This document shows, one piece after another, positions 1 to 15,345 of a stretch of DNA of 64,000 nucleotides. This DNA is from Chaenocephalus aceratus (Eukaryota > Chordata > Actinopteri > Perciformes > Channichthyidae). The stretch's first letter is position 1. Each line of letters opens with the position of its first letter. A model generated the notes under the pieces. The model was given only the letters and a program-made list of their open reading frames with translations, was not told where the DNA came from and made no database searches. Both the position numbers and the translations under genes were made by a program. The stretch spans positions 12,009,456-12,073,455 of the forward strand of contig CM043792.1 in assembly GCA_023974075.1 (NCBI GenBank), read 5' to 3'.

Positions 1-2953
1 ACAGAGGAGGGATCCCTCTCCCAGGACGGACAGACGTGCAATAGATGCCGTGTGTAAATTGAAAAGATAATACATTTGCAACATAGGTAGTCCAAATGTT
101 TGGAAATGCATGTGTGTATAATAGGAAGATGAATCACGAGGATATCCATCCAGGACCGATGATCCAGGACCACAGCCACGACTCAAGATCCAGCGCTCGC
201 GATCCAGGACACAGGACCGCAGGGATCATCATGATCAGGATCCCGGCGTATATAGACACCAAAAAGAAGACATTTGGGGAAGCTGGTTAATCGGAAACAT
301 GAGAGTACCAGGTACAGACAGAGAGAAGGAAGAAGTAAGATGTCCCCCGACAAACTAAGCTATATCATCAAAACTAGGGGCTGAATCTAATCAGCCCTAA
401 CTATAATCTTTATCAAAAAGGAAGGTCTTAAGCGCACTCTTAAAAACGGATAGGTGTCTGCCGCCCGAACACAACCTGGAAGCTGATTCCACAAATGTGG
501 AGCTTGATCTCTTGGCAAAGAGGCGGAGCCGAGGCGGGACCTGCTGCCTCCGAACTGGAAGTAAACAGAGCTAGCTCAAGCTAAGAAGCTAAGCGAACAT
601 GAAATACATGCATACCAAGTTACTGCTAACAGTGTAGTTCCCCTATATAAACGTTACATTCATAATCAAATGAGACAATCTGCAAGAGAATTAGCTATAT
701 TTTGTTATTCTTAATGCTTGTTATTCACACGTTAAGAAAAGAAGTACCGAACATAGCAGAACAATTGTAGCGATGTTCAGCTTAATAAGCCTTTGTTCAA
801 CATAATTTATTTAGCTAATACTACAGCAGACAAACCAAGTCTGCGTTTCGCTGCATTCCATGATCTCCAGTTATAACGACGGACTACGCCGGAGCCGCAG
901 TGGGCTAGCTCCGGACGCGGCTGGAGCTAGCCCCCTGCGGCTCAGTTAGCTCCGGCGGCCACCGCTGGGATAATTGGGTCCCCTATTAACATTTGCTCCC
1001 GTTTAGCATTATGGGCGTCATAGCCATAGACTATAAAAGTCATACCCCTGGCTGAATCATAAACTAAAATGTATATGTATGCATAAAGGGTACGTCCTTA
1101 GCTGGCTAATAAGTAACAAGCTAAGCTACCAAGCACACAAACACCTGCGAACGTGGTTAACATGTATACTATTATCATTTTAGACTTCTTGGAAGTTCTG
1201 TTAGTACATTCAAGCGCACAGCACGACATTTTAATTGTCTGGTATTTGTAACAATATTCCCTAAAAGGCACAATCACCACGAACACGGCTAAAGCTAAAG
1301 GGTCAAGTACAGTACTATGACTAACTAACGTTGTAGCCTCTATGGTTGTAGCCTAGCAGAGTGGACAAGTTGCTGTTAGCTGACAGTGAGGCATGTCCAT
1401 CAAAGTGACCACGCCCTAATTTATGCAAAAACTTAATATACCTAATATAAATAAAAGGGTCGTGTTAGAAAAACAATTCACTCACAGATTCATAATCATG
1501 AATGTGTGGAATCTAACTATATCGATAATAATATTTATTGCATCCATGGGTAGAAAATGTTTTTTTCTGCTGTAAAGTTGGCATTTTAAATGGGGGTCTA
1601 TGGAAATTGCTCCTTTCTGCAGCCAGTCCTAGTGGCCCATGTATGAACTGCAAGTGTGTGGCACTTCCGTATTGGCGTCCCGGCTGTTCCCCAGAGTTTG
1701 CGGCTTGGGTTCAACCGATCTGAAGCACTTTCTGAAGCAGTCACATGGTATCGACAGGCAGCGAGGCTTTGTTGTCATCGTGACGTCACTGGCCCAAAAT
1801 GATACAAGCCTCGATACAAGCTTCACAAAAAGCTTCGGGGATTACTCGACCCACGCTCCGAAGCCTCGGCGCAAATAATAACATCACTAGAAATCATTCA
1901 AAGTGACACAGACACATTGGATTTTCCTTTGGATTAACTTCAGCATCGTTTTTATCGTTTTAATGCCATGAAGACCACTTTTGACCAGACTACAACAGAG
2001 GTGAGCCATGTTAGCGTTCTAGCTACCTAGCTCCATATATTTTGATGTGTGTTTCTTGTGAGTGAATTTTGGTGCAGTCATCTGTTAGCATTTTTCGCTC
2101 GTTGCTAATTCAGAGGCTCAGCGTTAGCATTGTGGGGTTTTTTTTTTGAAAAAAATTAAAATGATCAGTTAGATGAGTTTCTTTCCGTTACATGGATATA
2201 AAAAATTCATAGTTTATTAAATGAACATGCCCTCAGACACTGTTTCCTGCAAGATGTTGCAGGAGGCCCCCGTACCAGCGTCTCTCGGGCCTTAACGGGA
2301 TTGTTGACTGGATACAAAATAGAGACTTGATTGTGTTTTGGATTTCTCAATGTGCTGAGTTTGAAAAGCTATTTAATCTTCCTTATAAAACATTTGCCAA
2401 CACTTCATATCTGCAGTGCAGGGCAGCCAGAGCCGGCGGTTGCAGAAGTCATCAATACAGCCGGTCAATAACACTCAGGCTTTATTTTTCTGAGGCATCA
2501 GAGTTAGCGTCAGACAGCATGTGACTCCGGACACTGGTTAGAAAGAATTTACAAACAGAAGCCCATTGAGGACTAATGACTTAATAGAGTCTGTAGGAAA
2601 TGGGTCATTCCTTTGACTTTCTGTAAACTCGGCTACACTTCCTGTACCTCTCTCTGAACTGAACAACAGAAACACACAGATACTCATGTTTTTAATAATG
2701 TCGGGCTACAAACTTTTCACAAGAGAAATGTATGTATATAATTTTTTTATAATTCATAAACAAGGCATTAGAATCACATTAGTGTTTTAATGTTTAACTA
2801 ATTAGTTAGTAGGTGTACAAGGGTTTGTAGCCAGTTTATCACCAAACACCAAAATCTTTTTTCAGGTTTTATCCATTAAAGGTTTATCAGTATAAATATA
2901 TATTCTGGAAAAGAAATGGAAAATGTAAAAACATCATATTTGTATTTGGTTAA
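1..2953. other. Gene-poor, repeat-derived leader region
   Basis: I found no supported exon here. The stretch around 330-540 resembles a dispersed teleost repeat; I recognise the style of sequence but cannot name the family. The stretch around 1640-1880 also looks repeat-derived. The rest is AT-rich and has no open frame with family resemblance. Short open frames of 60-80 codons occur on both strands without any recognisable domain, so they are left out. Confidence 0.4.
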
Positions 2954-3039
2954 AGGTAGGGTAGGTAAGAATGGAGAAACCAGCTCGAGTGCGCTAGAAT
3001 TTGAAAGTGCGCAGCCGAAACGTAGTTCCCAGCACTTAT

Positions 3040-3641
3040 GGCGCATTTCCACTGCAGCGAGTAGCCCCGTTTAAGCGTCCTTAATCGTCCTCAAGCGGCC
3101 AGGCCAGTTTTGGGTGGCCTTTCCATATAGCGTAGCACCAGCTAGCGGGTACTTTTTCCCTCTTTTTCCGGCCCCATAAAATCGTGGTTCTATCAGGCCA
3201 GGGCCAGGGCTGAACTAGTGACGTCAACACTCTCGACTGCTGATTGGTCAGAGAGAATCGTCACAAGATCGCGCGCGAGATCACCCCTGGCGTCGCATAT
3301 ATATCTAGAAGCAAGCTTGCAGCATTTTTATACACAGCATTTTTGTAAACGGAGGAGCTACAAAAATGGCAACGTCAAAGAAAAGCACATCGTGGTCGAC
3401 CGAGGGGTGACGACGTTCCTACATCTCATTGGGGATGATGAAATCCAGCGGGAGCTCAATGGAACAACTCGAAATGTGAAAAAAAAGCTGATCGCACCGC
3501 CTACACTGCGTTGCTACCCCAGGTCCTAAACTGTAATGGAAATGCGCTGCGGCCTCGGATGGCCAGCGAGGTAGCTCGAGGCCTGAGCGAAGACCCTTAG
3601 GGACGCTTAAACGGGGCTACCCCGCTACAGTGGAAATGTAC
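3040..3641. mobile_element. Harbinger/PIF-like element, internally deleted
   Basis: Terminal inverted repeats of about 40 bp contain the shared block TTTCCACTG and, further in, CCCCGTTTAAGCGTCC. They are flanked by the trinucleotide TAT on both sides (3037-3039, 3642-3644), the 3-bp duplication typical of Harbinger. The interior keeps a fragment that looks like the start of the Myb/SANT-type accessory protein these elements carry. It is nested inside the TTAA-site element. Confidence 0.75.
3366..3480 (+). pseudogene. Myb/SANT-like DNA-binding protein fragment of a Harbinger element
   Basis: The reading begins MATSKKSTSWSTE at 3366 and continues after a one-frame shift near 3405 as TTFLHLIGDDEIQRELNG and TTRNVK. 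A tryptophan-led helix followed by an acidic helix and an ELNGTTRN-type segment is characteristic of the Myb-like accessory protein of PIF/Harbinger transposons. The frame break and the absence of the remaining helices show it is dead. The family call is from memory of the domain pattern. Confidence 0.55.
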
Positions 3642-4148
3642 TATTAGTTCCCCCATGGAACTAAAGAGCAGATCGCGTTCACACCGGAATAAGTCCCTGA
3701 GGGAAGATTACGCAAATTAAGCATGGATGTATAATAAGAACTGGATACAGCGTGGGAGGCGGGATCTCATTCATTCCTATGAGAGTTGCTCATTGGCGCA
3801 TGAAGACAAAATGGCCCAACTTTTGAGAGAGTGAAACGTCACGAAAGTAGGCTATTCATATAATCATATAATCCGTTCTTATTGTGCATCCATGGGTAAA
3901 GGTAAAACTGTAGTACTGAACACGTCTCTTTCCCAATGTTAGTCAATGGGAAAAAGTATTTCCGGGCCCAGCGACTGATACTGAAGTGTAGTACCACCTT
4001 TTGGCCACAACAAATATTTTCCTGCGCACTTCCTGGGGGCTTGAAATGAAGCCGCTGACGTCACTTCTTCTTCTTCTGCTTTTGGTTTACTGGCAGGCCG
4101 CAAACAACTTCACGGCGTATACTGCCACCCAAATTCCCCGGCCGGAAG

Positions 4149-5448
4149 CAAGCCCGCCTTAACCTGCCATCAGGCCCTGGGGCTGATAGTTTTTGTAGGC
4201 CCCCTATTTAAACATCAAATCAAAGTCATTTATAGCCTCGGCAGGCTCTGTGATCTTCTCCACATACGCGCGCCTGGTCGTCTCCTCCAGATGAGTGATG
4301 TATCGGGCCTCCCTCATGTATCTGTCCGGTTGCCGTTGGCTCCCCTCCACATAGCAAGTCCTCGTCGTCCTCCCATCTCCTCAAACAGATAATGTCCCTC
4401 CTGTCTGTTTTTCCTCTCCCGCTACTCCAGCTACTCCATCGCTATCAGAACCAGACGACCTACTTGGCCCCGAGGCCCCGCGGCCGGCACCGCTGACGCT
4501 CGGTACAGAGCTCATCTGTCCTTCCTCCTCTCCTGGCCTACAGGTTTAAAATAACCTGTAAGCTTCGGCATGTTTTGTAATAGCTGCATGTCTCGAAACT
4601 CCTTTTCCCTCAACAATTTCCTTTTCCGAGCGCCACTCTCAAACATTTTCTTCTCCGACATTTTCTCCTAAACAACCTTCATCTGTCACTCAATCACTCG
4701 CAATTTGAATAAGTCACATGTGAAACATATTCTCATTCTGATTGGCTGTTAAGTGGTGCCCACTGACTGTTTCGGAGTCATCATTTTTGAGAAAAATCTC
4801 TGGAATCCATCGATCTGATTGATTGAGCAAATGATCAAAATAGTATGGAGGGAAGATATTTTCGTTTGGATTACTGGTCTGGGGAAGCTCACGAGTGTGT
4901 GTGTGTATACATGTGTGTGTTTGTGTAATTTTGCTTTGTGTGTATTGTGTTTGTTTCCCGGGGAAAACACTCACGAGAAACACCGGCTGTTGTTGTGCCT
5001 GCTGTGACGTCAAGTTACTCCGTTCTCCGCTTGTAATTATGCCGTTACAAGCTTCAAAGTTGTATTTATCATCTGAATTTGCTGAAACAAGTTTAATATT
5101 CTGAAAGCCAAGACTTTGTTTATTTGAAATCAGATGAAAACAAACTGTAACGGACCCTGCCGTGTTATCTATGATTACATTCATAATTTCAGCCGGAGGG
5201 AGGGGGGACGGCGCTGTGGAAGTGCAGGGTGGCGAGTGAGAACTGTCATCTTCCCTTTACAAGCTTCAAAAATGTATTTATCGTGTGATTTTGGAAATAA
5301 AAGTTTCATATTCTGAAAGCCAAGACTTTGTTTATTTAAAAAAAATTTAAAACACCAGAAAAAAAGAGTATTGGCTCATGATAGGCCCCCGATCTCCGTA
5401 GGCCCCTGGGCTTCAGCCCAGGTCAGCCCGTGCATTAAGGCGGCCCTG
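4149..5448. mobile_element. hAT transposon relic with 8-bp target duplication GCCGGAAG
   Basis: The 8-mer GCCGGAAG occurs directly before (4141-4148) and directly after (5449-5456). The ends CAAGCCCGCCTTAA and, reversed, CAGGGCCGCCTTAA match with two differences. An 8-bp duplication and a CA-start inverted repeat are hallmarks of hAT elements. On the minus strand it carries the beginning of a transposase-like reading (4515-4661). It lies within two further transposons, a three-level nest. Confidence 0.85.
4515..4661 (-). pseudogene. N-terminal fragment of hAT transposase
   Basis: From an ATG at 4661 the minus strand reads MSEKKMFESGARKRKLL, then LQNMPKLTGYFKP, and ends at a stop after about 48 codons. 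A basic SGAxKRK segment followed by a KLTxFF/YF block is how many hAT transposases of the zinc-finger TTF/ZMYM-like group begin. No catalytic core follows, so this is a truncated remnant. The family call is by memory of the motif order. Confidence 0.5.
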
Positions 5449-6085
5449 GCCGGAAGTCCCCGGAGTTGGGGACTGGAATCAGTAGAAGCCTTCCGAGTAA
5501 ATGGCCAGAACGCCGACACTACCTCATCACTCCACCGCTCCCATGTTTTTTTTTGTGTTGCCATAAGTTATTCTCTCTCCGTCGGGGCTAATGCTAATAA
5601 TGCTAATGCCAGCAAATATAATGGCGGCTTCACAAAACCTTTCAGAGTTTTACGGGGCGTGGTTTGCAATTCGCACAGCCAATCAGAAATTGGAACTTTT
5701 TTCTCCCCAAGAAAGTACCTGCTCTCTAGCTGGGACTGAAAAGGGGGGAACAGTTCTCATGAACTAAGTTCTCTTTTTGGTGTGAACGCAAAATCCCGGG
5801 AACTATCGGAACTAAAAGGGAAAAGCACAGGGGAAAGTACTCCGGTGTGAAAGCGCCTAATGAGGGCACGAGATGGAAGGCTGACAGGCAGGTAGGCCAT
5901 CCAGTTATTTTAGCCGGGCCGGCTAAAATAATTGGTCTTGCTTTTTACAGCGCCATGGCTTCCACAGATGAAATGTTGTTATGTATTTATTGTCAAAGCA
6001 TTTAATGTATTCATTGCTATCGGGATGTTACGAGCATCCATGGAATATAACAAAAAGTTTTTGAAGTGAATTACCTACCCCACCT

Positions 6086-6996
6086 TTAAGGTAATAAATA
6101 CAGCAGAATAAAATACAAAATGTGTGTGTAAAGGTTGGGGGGATGGGATTTTATAAATAAAATAAAAATTAAGTCTATCGAAGGAGCTGTTAGATATGAC
6201 AGAACTATACTATTAATGACAGAAATTCATTCATCCTCATGGGAAAAATCTTCATTACTCAAACATACTTGTACCAAACAAACATCCTGAAGATGATTTA
6301 CCTTCACCTCCTTTTTCTAGTACAAAATCAAATGTACATTAAGTTAAATAAAAAGCTCCTCCTTTACCAGCTGGATCCTTAAAGTAAAACACCTGAATGC
6401 ATCAACAATAAGAAGGCAACAATATAAAATACATTATTCAGAAATAGGCGGTGCGTTTAGGTTAATCTTGATGCTAATAGCCTTCTTTACTTTTACTTAA
6501 TTAAGTACAATTTGTCATGCAAAAATGTTACATGATATGTCTCCACAATGTGGTTTGAGTTATTTTAGCAATGAAATATTTGCTGTTATCAAGAGACTCG
6601 GAGCACTGCTGCCCCCCTGTGGTTATTATTGGAGTTACACTCGACCACGCACCGAAAGGTAGGAGAACAGCGGCTTTATTTCTGTATTTACCAGGGGTTT
6701 TATTGTTTCGCAGTTATCCATCCTTTGGCTTGGTTTTCTCATAATTGATGACCTTTTGCCACAAGGAATCCTCTAAATTGCTGTAAAAAATAAGTAGATT
6801 TAGTATGCTCACCTTTCGCTGAACATTTCCAAATCTGGAGGTGCACTATCATGTTCATTTAGTTGATACGAAAGGAAATACTTGCTGAAAATGTTTTGTT
6901 CCTCATTACAAATAAACGTCTTTGAATTTCTGTAGTAAAACAATCTGACCAGAGGAATTTCCCCTAAACACAGCAGATATATTTTCACTTAGCATG
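6086..6996. other. AT-rich intergenic stretch
   Basis: About 0.9 kb between two transposons. I see no exon, no clear terminal repeats and no RNA gene. Oligo-A/T runs are common. Confidence 0.4.
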
Positions 6997-7004
6997 GCAG
7001 CTAC

Positions 7005-8771
7005 CAGTGGCGTCGCCAGGCCTGGGCATTCGGAGCTTTAGCCCCGAATGTTTTTTCTGTAGCCCCGGACAAATCTCCCTCAATAATATATACATTGACC
7101 GTGCTTTACGTGAACTTCATCATGACACAAGAGAGGATAGGACTGTAATTTCCCTTGTTCAGTGAATGCAACAGAGGCATGACACCAGACCAATTGGAGA
7201 GTTGCATGGAAATAAACGTGTGCTTGTGTCATTCAAGCTCGGCTCTGTATGTGTGTGGCAATAGCGCATTTAGTGTGATCGAGAGAGGGAGGAGGGAGAG
7301 AGAGAGAGAGGGACCGGTGCCAGCAGGGACCGTGTTGTTAGCATCTGGTTAGCTAGCTGCACTAACGGACATAAGGAGCTGTTTGTTCCACAACAAGCTG
7401 GAGGAGGGTCCTCTCCTCTCAGACTGAGAGACTCAGGTGAGCTAAAGGACTCTGAGTGTTTAGATAGTTCACTTTTTTTCTTGCATTCACACCTAATAGT
7501 CCGCTTCTCTGGTGCGCACCAGACAACAGTTTGTTACATTGTTTCATTTTCAAGGTTCGGTTTGCGTTCACACGGGCAAAACTCAAACGGACTATAAACT
7601 TTAAAACAAGTCATGTGCACGGAAATGCTGTTCAACAATTGGTCAGACATTAAGGGGGTAAAAACGCAAATCCCGGCAATTTCTACCGGAGCCTCCGCCA
7701 TGGAGCATCGGCACTTTCGGCAGGTTTTCTCATGCTGCTGTTAATCTGGAGATCAACAGACACTAGCGGCCCGCGCATACGATATATAATCAGACAACGT
7801 CCGTTAAAAAACATTATAGCACATATAATGAGAGACGTTCTGCAGAAACCGACGACGACAGGTGTTCTTACTTTTATGTTGTTGACGGAGCATTTTTACT
7901 TTACACAACACTGTTCAACACTTCATTCTGCTTCACTCTTTAACTAAACAACCGCGGATGTCTTGAAAGACTCTTTCGCTAAAGTTTTTTTTTTTAAGAC
8001 ATCCGTGTTCTTGTGACACGTAAATACTACGCTTCCTATGTTTTGGTGCGGACTGCGTTCACACCAGCAATGAACCGCTCCAGAGTTCACAAGCAAGCGT
8101 TCCGAGACCACCTATTTTAGCGGACCAGAGTCCGGTTGTTTACTTCACTTCAGAGGTCTCGGACTGCGTTCACACCGACCCAAATGAACCGCACCAAGCG
8201 GCTAAACGCACCAAGGTTCGATTCAACCGGACTATAAAAGGCTGGTGTGAATGTGCCGTTATCTCAGTGGGTCTCAAACGGTTTGGTCACAAATTATTCA
8301 AAAGATTATTTCCGCGGCACACCTTCATATGATCATTATAGTCTATATGGCAGTAAAACAAGAATAGAGTTTAAAAGGGGAGTGATTTGTAAAATATCCA
8401 TAAAGAAAAAGAAAATCTGTTTACAGTTGTGTTTCATCTGGGTGTTGAGAGATGTATCCATAGATCTCTTGATGTTGCTCTCAAAGTGCACCAGATTGAT
8501 GCTTTTAACTTCAATATTTAAAAAAAATCTTCTCGGGGGAACATCCCCGCGGACCCCCCTAGAGGAGGTGAGGTCCGCCCCCCACTCATAAAAAATAGCA
8601 CTTTACCCCTGCCTAATCAGTGAGCTGATTATCGAGCCTTCATTGTAACAGTCACGGGCGTACTGTGTGTGCGTGTGGGGAGTGTTGCAGTAGAAAATTC
8701 CACTGTAGCGCTGCGGCCGCCGCCACTGTGGGCTAAGCCCCGAATGTTTTCAGGTCCAGGCGACGCCTCTG
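7005..8771. mobile_element. hAT transposon relic with target duplication GCAGCTAC
   Basis: Ends CAGTGGCGTCGCCAGG and, reversed, CAGAGGCGTCGCCTGG are inverted copies. The octamer GCAGCTAC lies directly outside each end (6997-7004 and 8772-8779). The interior holds a nested element at about 7483-8254. A block at about 8300-8590 recurs in opposite orientation at 20930-21260 inside another hAT. No intact transposase. Confidence 0.88.
7483..8254. mobile_element. Nested DNA transposon with CATTCACACC ends
   Basis: Left end GCATTCACACC followed by TAATAGTCCG; the right end, reversed, reads ACATTCACACC followed shortly by TTTTATAGTCCGG. Internal copies of GCGTTCACACC (near 8048 and 8166) suggest an iterated terminal structure. 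It is embedded in the hAT at 7005-8771. Boundaries are approximate and no target duplication was established. Confidence 0.55.
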
Positions 8772-8779
8772 GCAGCTAC

Positions 8780-9820
8780 AGGTGTAAGCAATCAACGTGG
8801 CCCCGTTCCGTGTAGCTGTACTAGTCAACCAGCATGCATACTGTGCGGTCTAAAACTACAGTTTATTTTGTCATGTGACCAATTGACTCCAACTTCATAC
8901 CAGATATTGTATTTGGACTTTAGGACTCTTTTTATTATATGTGAATATTGCTATTTAAATTCAGCTGTTTTTCTATTAGTCTTCTATTTTTTAATGGCTT
9001 CCATGTCTTGTGACCCAGTGACTCTGGCCGTTTCTCAATCTCTCGAGGATACTGGCTTCCAAGCCAATATTTTAAGGATGCTACATCATCGAGTGCCGCC
9101 GAAGGACTGTTATTGTGGGGATTTTAAGGACGCGAAGTCTACCCATGCCTCGGTGGAATTCCAAGTATGCTGAAGATTGAAACAGTACTTCGGGGCACTC
9201 AATGACGTAGCATCCTTGAAATATTGGCTTGGAAGCCAGTATCCTCGAGATTGAGAAACGGCCATTTTTTGGTAAACTGGACAATAGGGCACACCTCAAT
9301 AATTTTAATGTCATTTGACCCAATGACCTCAAATTAATGCAGCATTGTATTACTACACTAGACAAGTATGATGACACATTTCTTTATTGCATATTAGCCC
9401 TTTTTTTAAACTCTACAAATAATGTTACGAACATTCTTTACAGAAACGTGTTGTTGAGTGTGGTGATGTTTCAGATTTGTTTTCAATAGTATAAATACAA
9501 AATAGGTGATGTTGACTTTTAGAATGGGATAATAAATAGTAAAAATAAATTTTGGCAATTTCCCCTAAGAAATGTATGCCTGTGTTGGTTCAAGTTTGTA
9601 TCTTCTTGGTCGAATGCACTTATTGTAAGTCACTTTGGATAAAAGCGTCAGCTAAATTAAATGTAATGTTGGTTGTGTCAAACAGTCAAATTGGTTGTTG
9701 ATTGCATTTTATGAAAGGAAATAAAACAAGTGTAAAAAATAAATAACAAATGTTGATTACAAGCTAGATACTTACAAATTAAGTAAATGTAAAACATGCA
9801 TCGTAAAAAAGTCAATAAGG
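8780..9820. other. Intergenic stretch with a palindromic MITE and a SINE-tail-like fragment
   Basis: Apart from the MITE at 9025-9264, the segment near 9620-9650 reads AAGTCACTTTGGATAAAAGC, which resembles the conserved tail of tRNA-derived fish SINEs also seen at 34743-34949 and 40612-40799. No exon is visible. Confidence 0.45.
9025..9264. mobile_element. Short palindromic MITE (about 60-bp inverted repeats)
   Basis: The first and last 60 or so bases are inverted copies, starting TGGCCGTTTCTCAATCTC and, reversed from the right end, the same with one difference. The middle is about 120 bp. Total 240 bp with no coding capacity, so a miniature inverted-repeat element. The ends resemble in style those of the element at 26254-27301 (TCTCAATxCT). 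The target duplication is unclear. Confidence 0.75.
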
Positions 9821-9828
9821 AAAAGAAG

Positions 9829-10129
9829 TAGGGCTGTCAGTCGATTAAATATTTAATCGCATGATTGTCCATAGTTAATCGCACATTTTGTATCTGTTCT
9901 AAATGCACCTTAGAGGAATATTTTTCAAGTTTTTAACACTCTTAACATATGAGTGGACAAATATGCTTTATGCAAATGTTTATTATCATTTGAACAATGA
10001 CAAATATTCTCATGAATATTAAACACAACAACCTCCGAACATTACAAATATTCGCCTCAATTCAACCTGGAACCTCTCTCATTCAATAATACAATACAGT
10101 GTGTGTGTGTGTGTGTGTTGTGTGTGTGT

Positions 10130-10184
<55 letters not shown>

Positions 10185-10660
10185 GATGGAGGCATATGCT
10201 CGAACGGGAGCTGCAATCATGTTGCGCACATTACCCGTGCTGAGTGTGATGACTTTTCGTACAATGTCCCACTGTCAGCCTTCCTGCATAAAGTCAAGTG
10301 CTCGGCGCAGTTGTCGGCGAAATGTTGCTCCTCTGTTTTCATTGAAACAGCTCCTTATATCCGTTAGCATCTGGTGCTAGCTAGCTGCGCTAACAACAAT
10401 ACGGTCTCTCTCTCGCTCGCGCCACACATACACACACCCTCCCGATGGCCAGTCGGTGCCTGCCGGTGAGCGTGGAAGTGTGGTCTGCCGCAAGCAGATG
10501 GCAGGAGCGGGGCTTTCAGCATCAGCTTGTAGATGGTATTTTAAACTCGATGCGCTCTGAAACTACGGGGCGGCCGAGGACAAAAAATACACATGCTTTA
10601 ATCGCTTTAAAATAATTAGTGGCGTTATTTATTTTTTTGCGCGTTAACTTGACAGCCCTA
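9829..10660. mobile_element. hAT transposon relic with target duplication AAAAGAAG
   Basis: The ends TAGGGCTGTCA and TGACAGCCCTA are inverted. The octamer AAAAGAAG flanks both sides (9821-9828 and 10661-10668). The interior has a GT microsatellite (10099-10184) and a 0.45-kb block that recurs at about 21660-22165 within another hAT. It ends about 210 bp past the kat8 stop codon, so it may overlap the kat8 3' untranslated region; its minus strand contributes an AATAAA-type hexamer near 10627. Confidence 0.9.
10099..10184. repeat. (GT)n microsatellite
   Basis: An uninterrupted or nearly uninterrupted GT run with one or two breaks near the start, inside the hAT relic. The cysteine-valine open frames it generates on the plus strand are artefacts. 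Confidence 0.95.
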
Positions 10661-10870
10661 AAAAGAAGATTTTAGAATATAAAAGAAAGGTATAACCTGT
10701 TTGTACACAGGAAAAGAAGGAATCAGGACACTTGCCATTTTTTATACATATTTTAAGAAAATACTGACAGATGCTAGCAATGACTATATACACAAGGGTG
10801 TTCATAACAGCAGGTTATTTTGCCATTTAAGGATGATATAAAAACAGATCGATATCACTGGCTCGGCTTC

Positions 10871-15186
<4,316 letters not shown>

Positions 15187-15345
15187 AACCTTAGCCGTTT
15201 TGAAAACAACAACACGCCGCTGCGATCCTTCTCTCCTGCGCAGAGTATTCTCAGGGGCTGCTCTACAATAACAAAAGAAACTGCCAAGATGGCGTCGCTG
15301 CGAGCTTCATCATTACGTAGTTCAGTTTCCGCCTCTCTCAAACAA
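15187..15345 (-). promoter_or_regulatory. Probable kat8 promoter region with YY1-like motif
   Basis: The GC-richer DNA immediately upstream of the kat8 start contains AAGATGGCG (15286-15294, plus strand), the core YY1 site common in promoters of housekeeping genes with no TATA box. A short plus-strand open frame starts at that ATG (MASLRASSLRSS..., about 23 codons). I do not recognise it. The promoter assignment is inference from position. Confidence 0.4.

Larger units (their letters stand above)
3645..5862. mobile_element. DNA transposon with GTTCACACCGG-type ends, interrupted
   Basis: The left side near 3678-3692 reads GCGTTCACACCGGA and the right side near 5837-5855 reads the opposite, TCCGGTGTGAAAGCGC, giving an inverted pair about 2.2 kb apart. 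The interior contains a short inverted repeat at about 3722-3895 (ATGGATG and its complement beside TAATAAGAAC) and the hAT insertion at 4149-5448. Exact termini and target duplication were not resolved. No transposase of its own was seen. Confidence 0.5.
2954..6085. mobile_element. TTAA-site DNA transposon, swollen by nested insertions
   Basis: The ends are inverted repeats of the type AGGTRGGGTAGGTAA, directly flanked by TTAA (2950-2953 and 6086-6089). Two short copies of the same family lie at 50666-51028 and 52618-52954, about 340-360 bp each. This copy is 3.1 kb because at least two other elements sit inside it (3040-3641 and about 3645-5862, the latter holding a hAT at 4149-5448). A TTAA target duplication points to Kolobok or piggyBac; I cannot separate them without a transposase. 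Non-autonomous. Confidence 0.8.

Noticed and set aside
4714..5184. Minus-strand 156-codon open frame
   Set aside because: Low complexity with His/Thr runs, lies within a hAT relic and has no recognisable domain.
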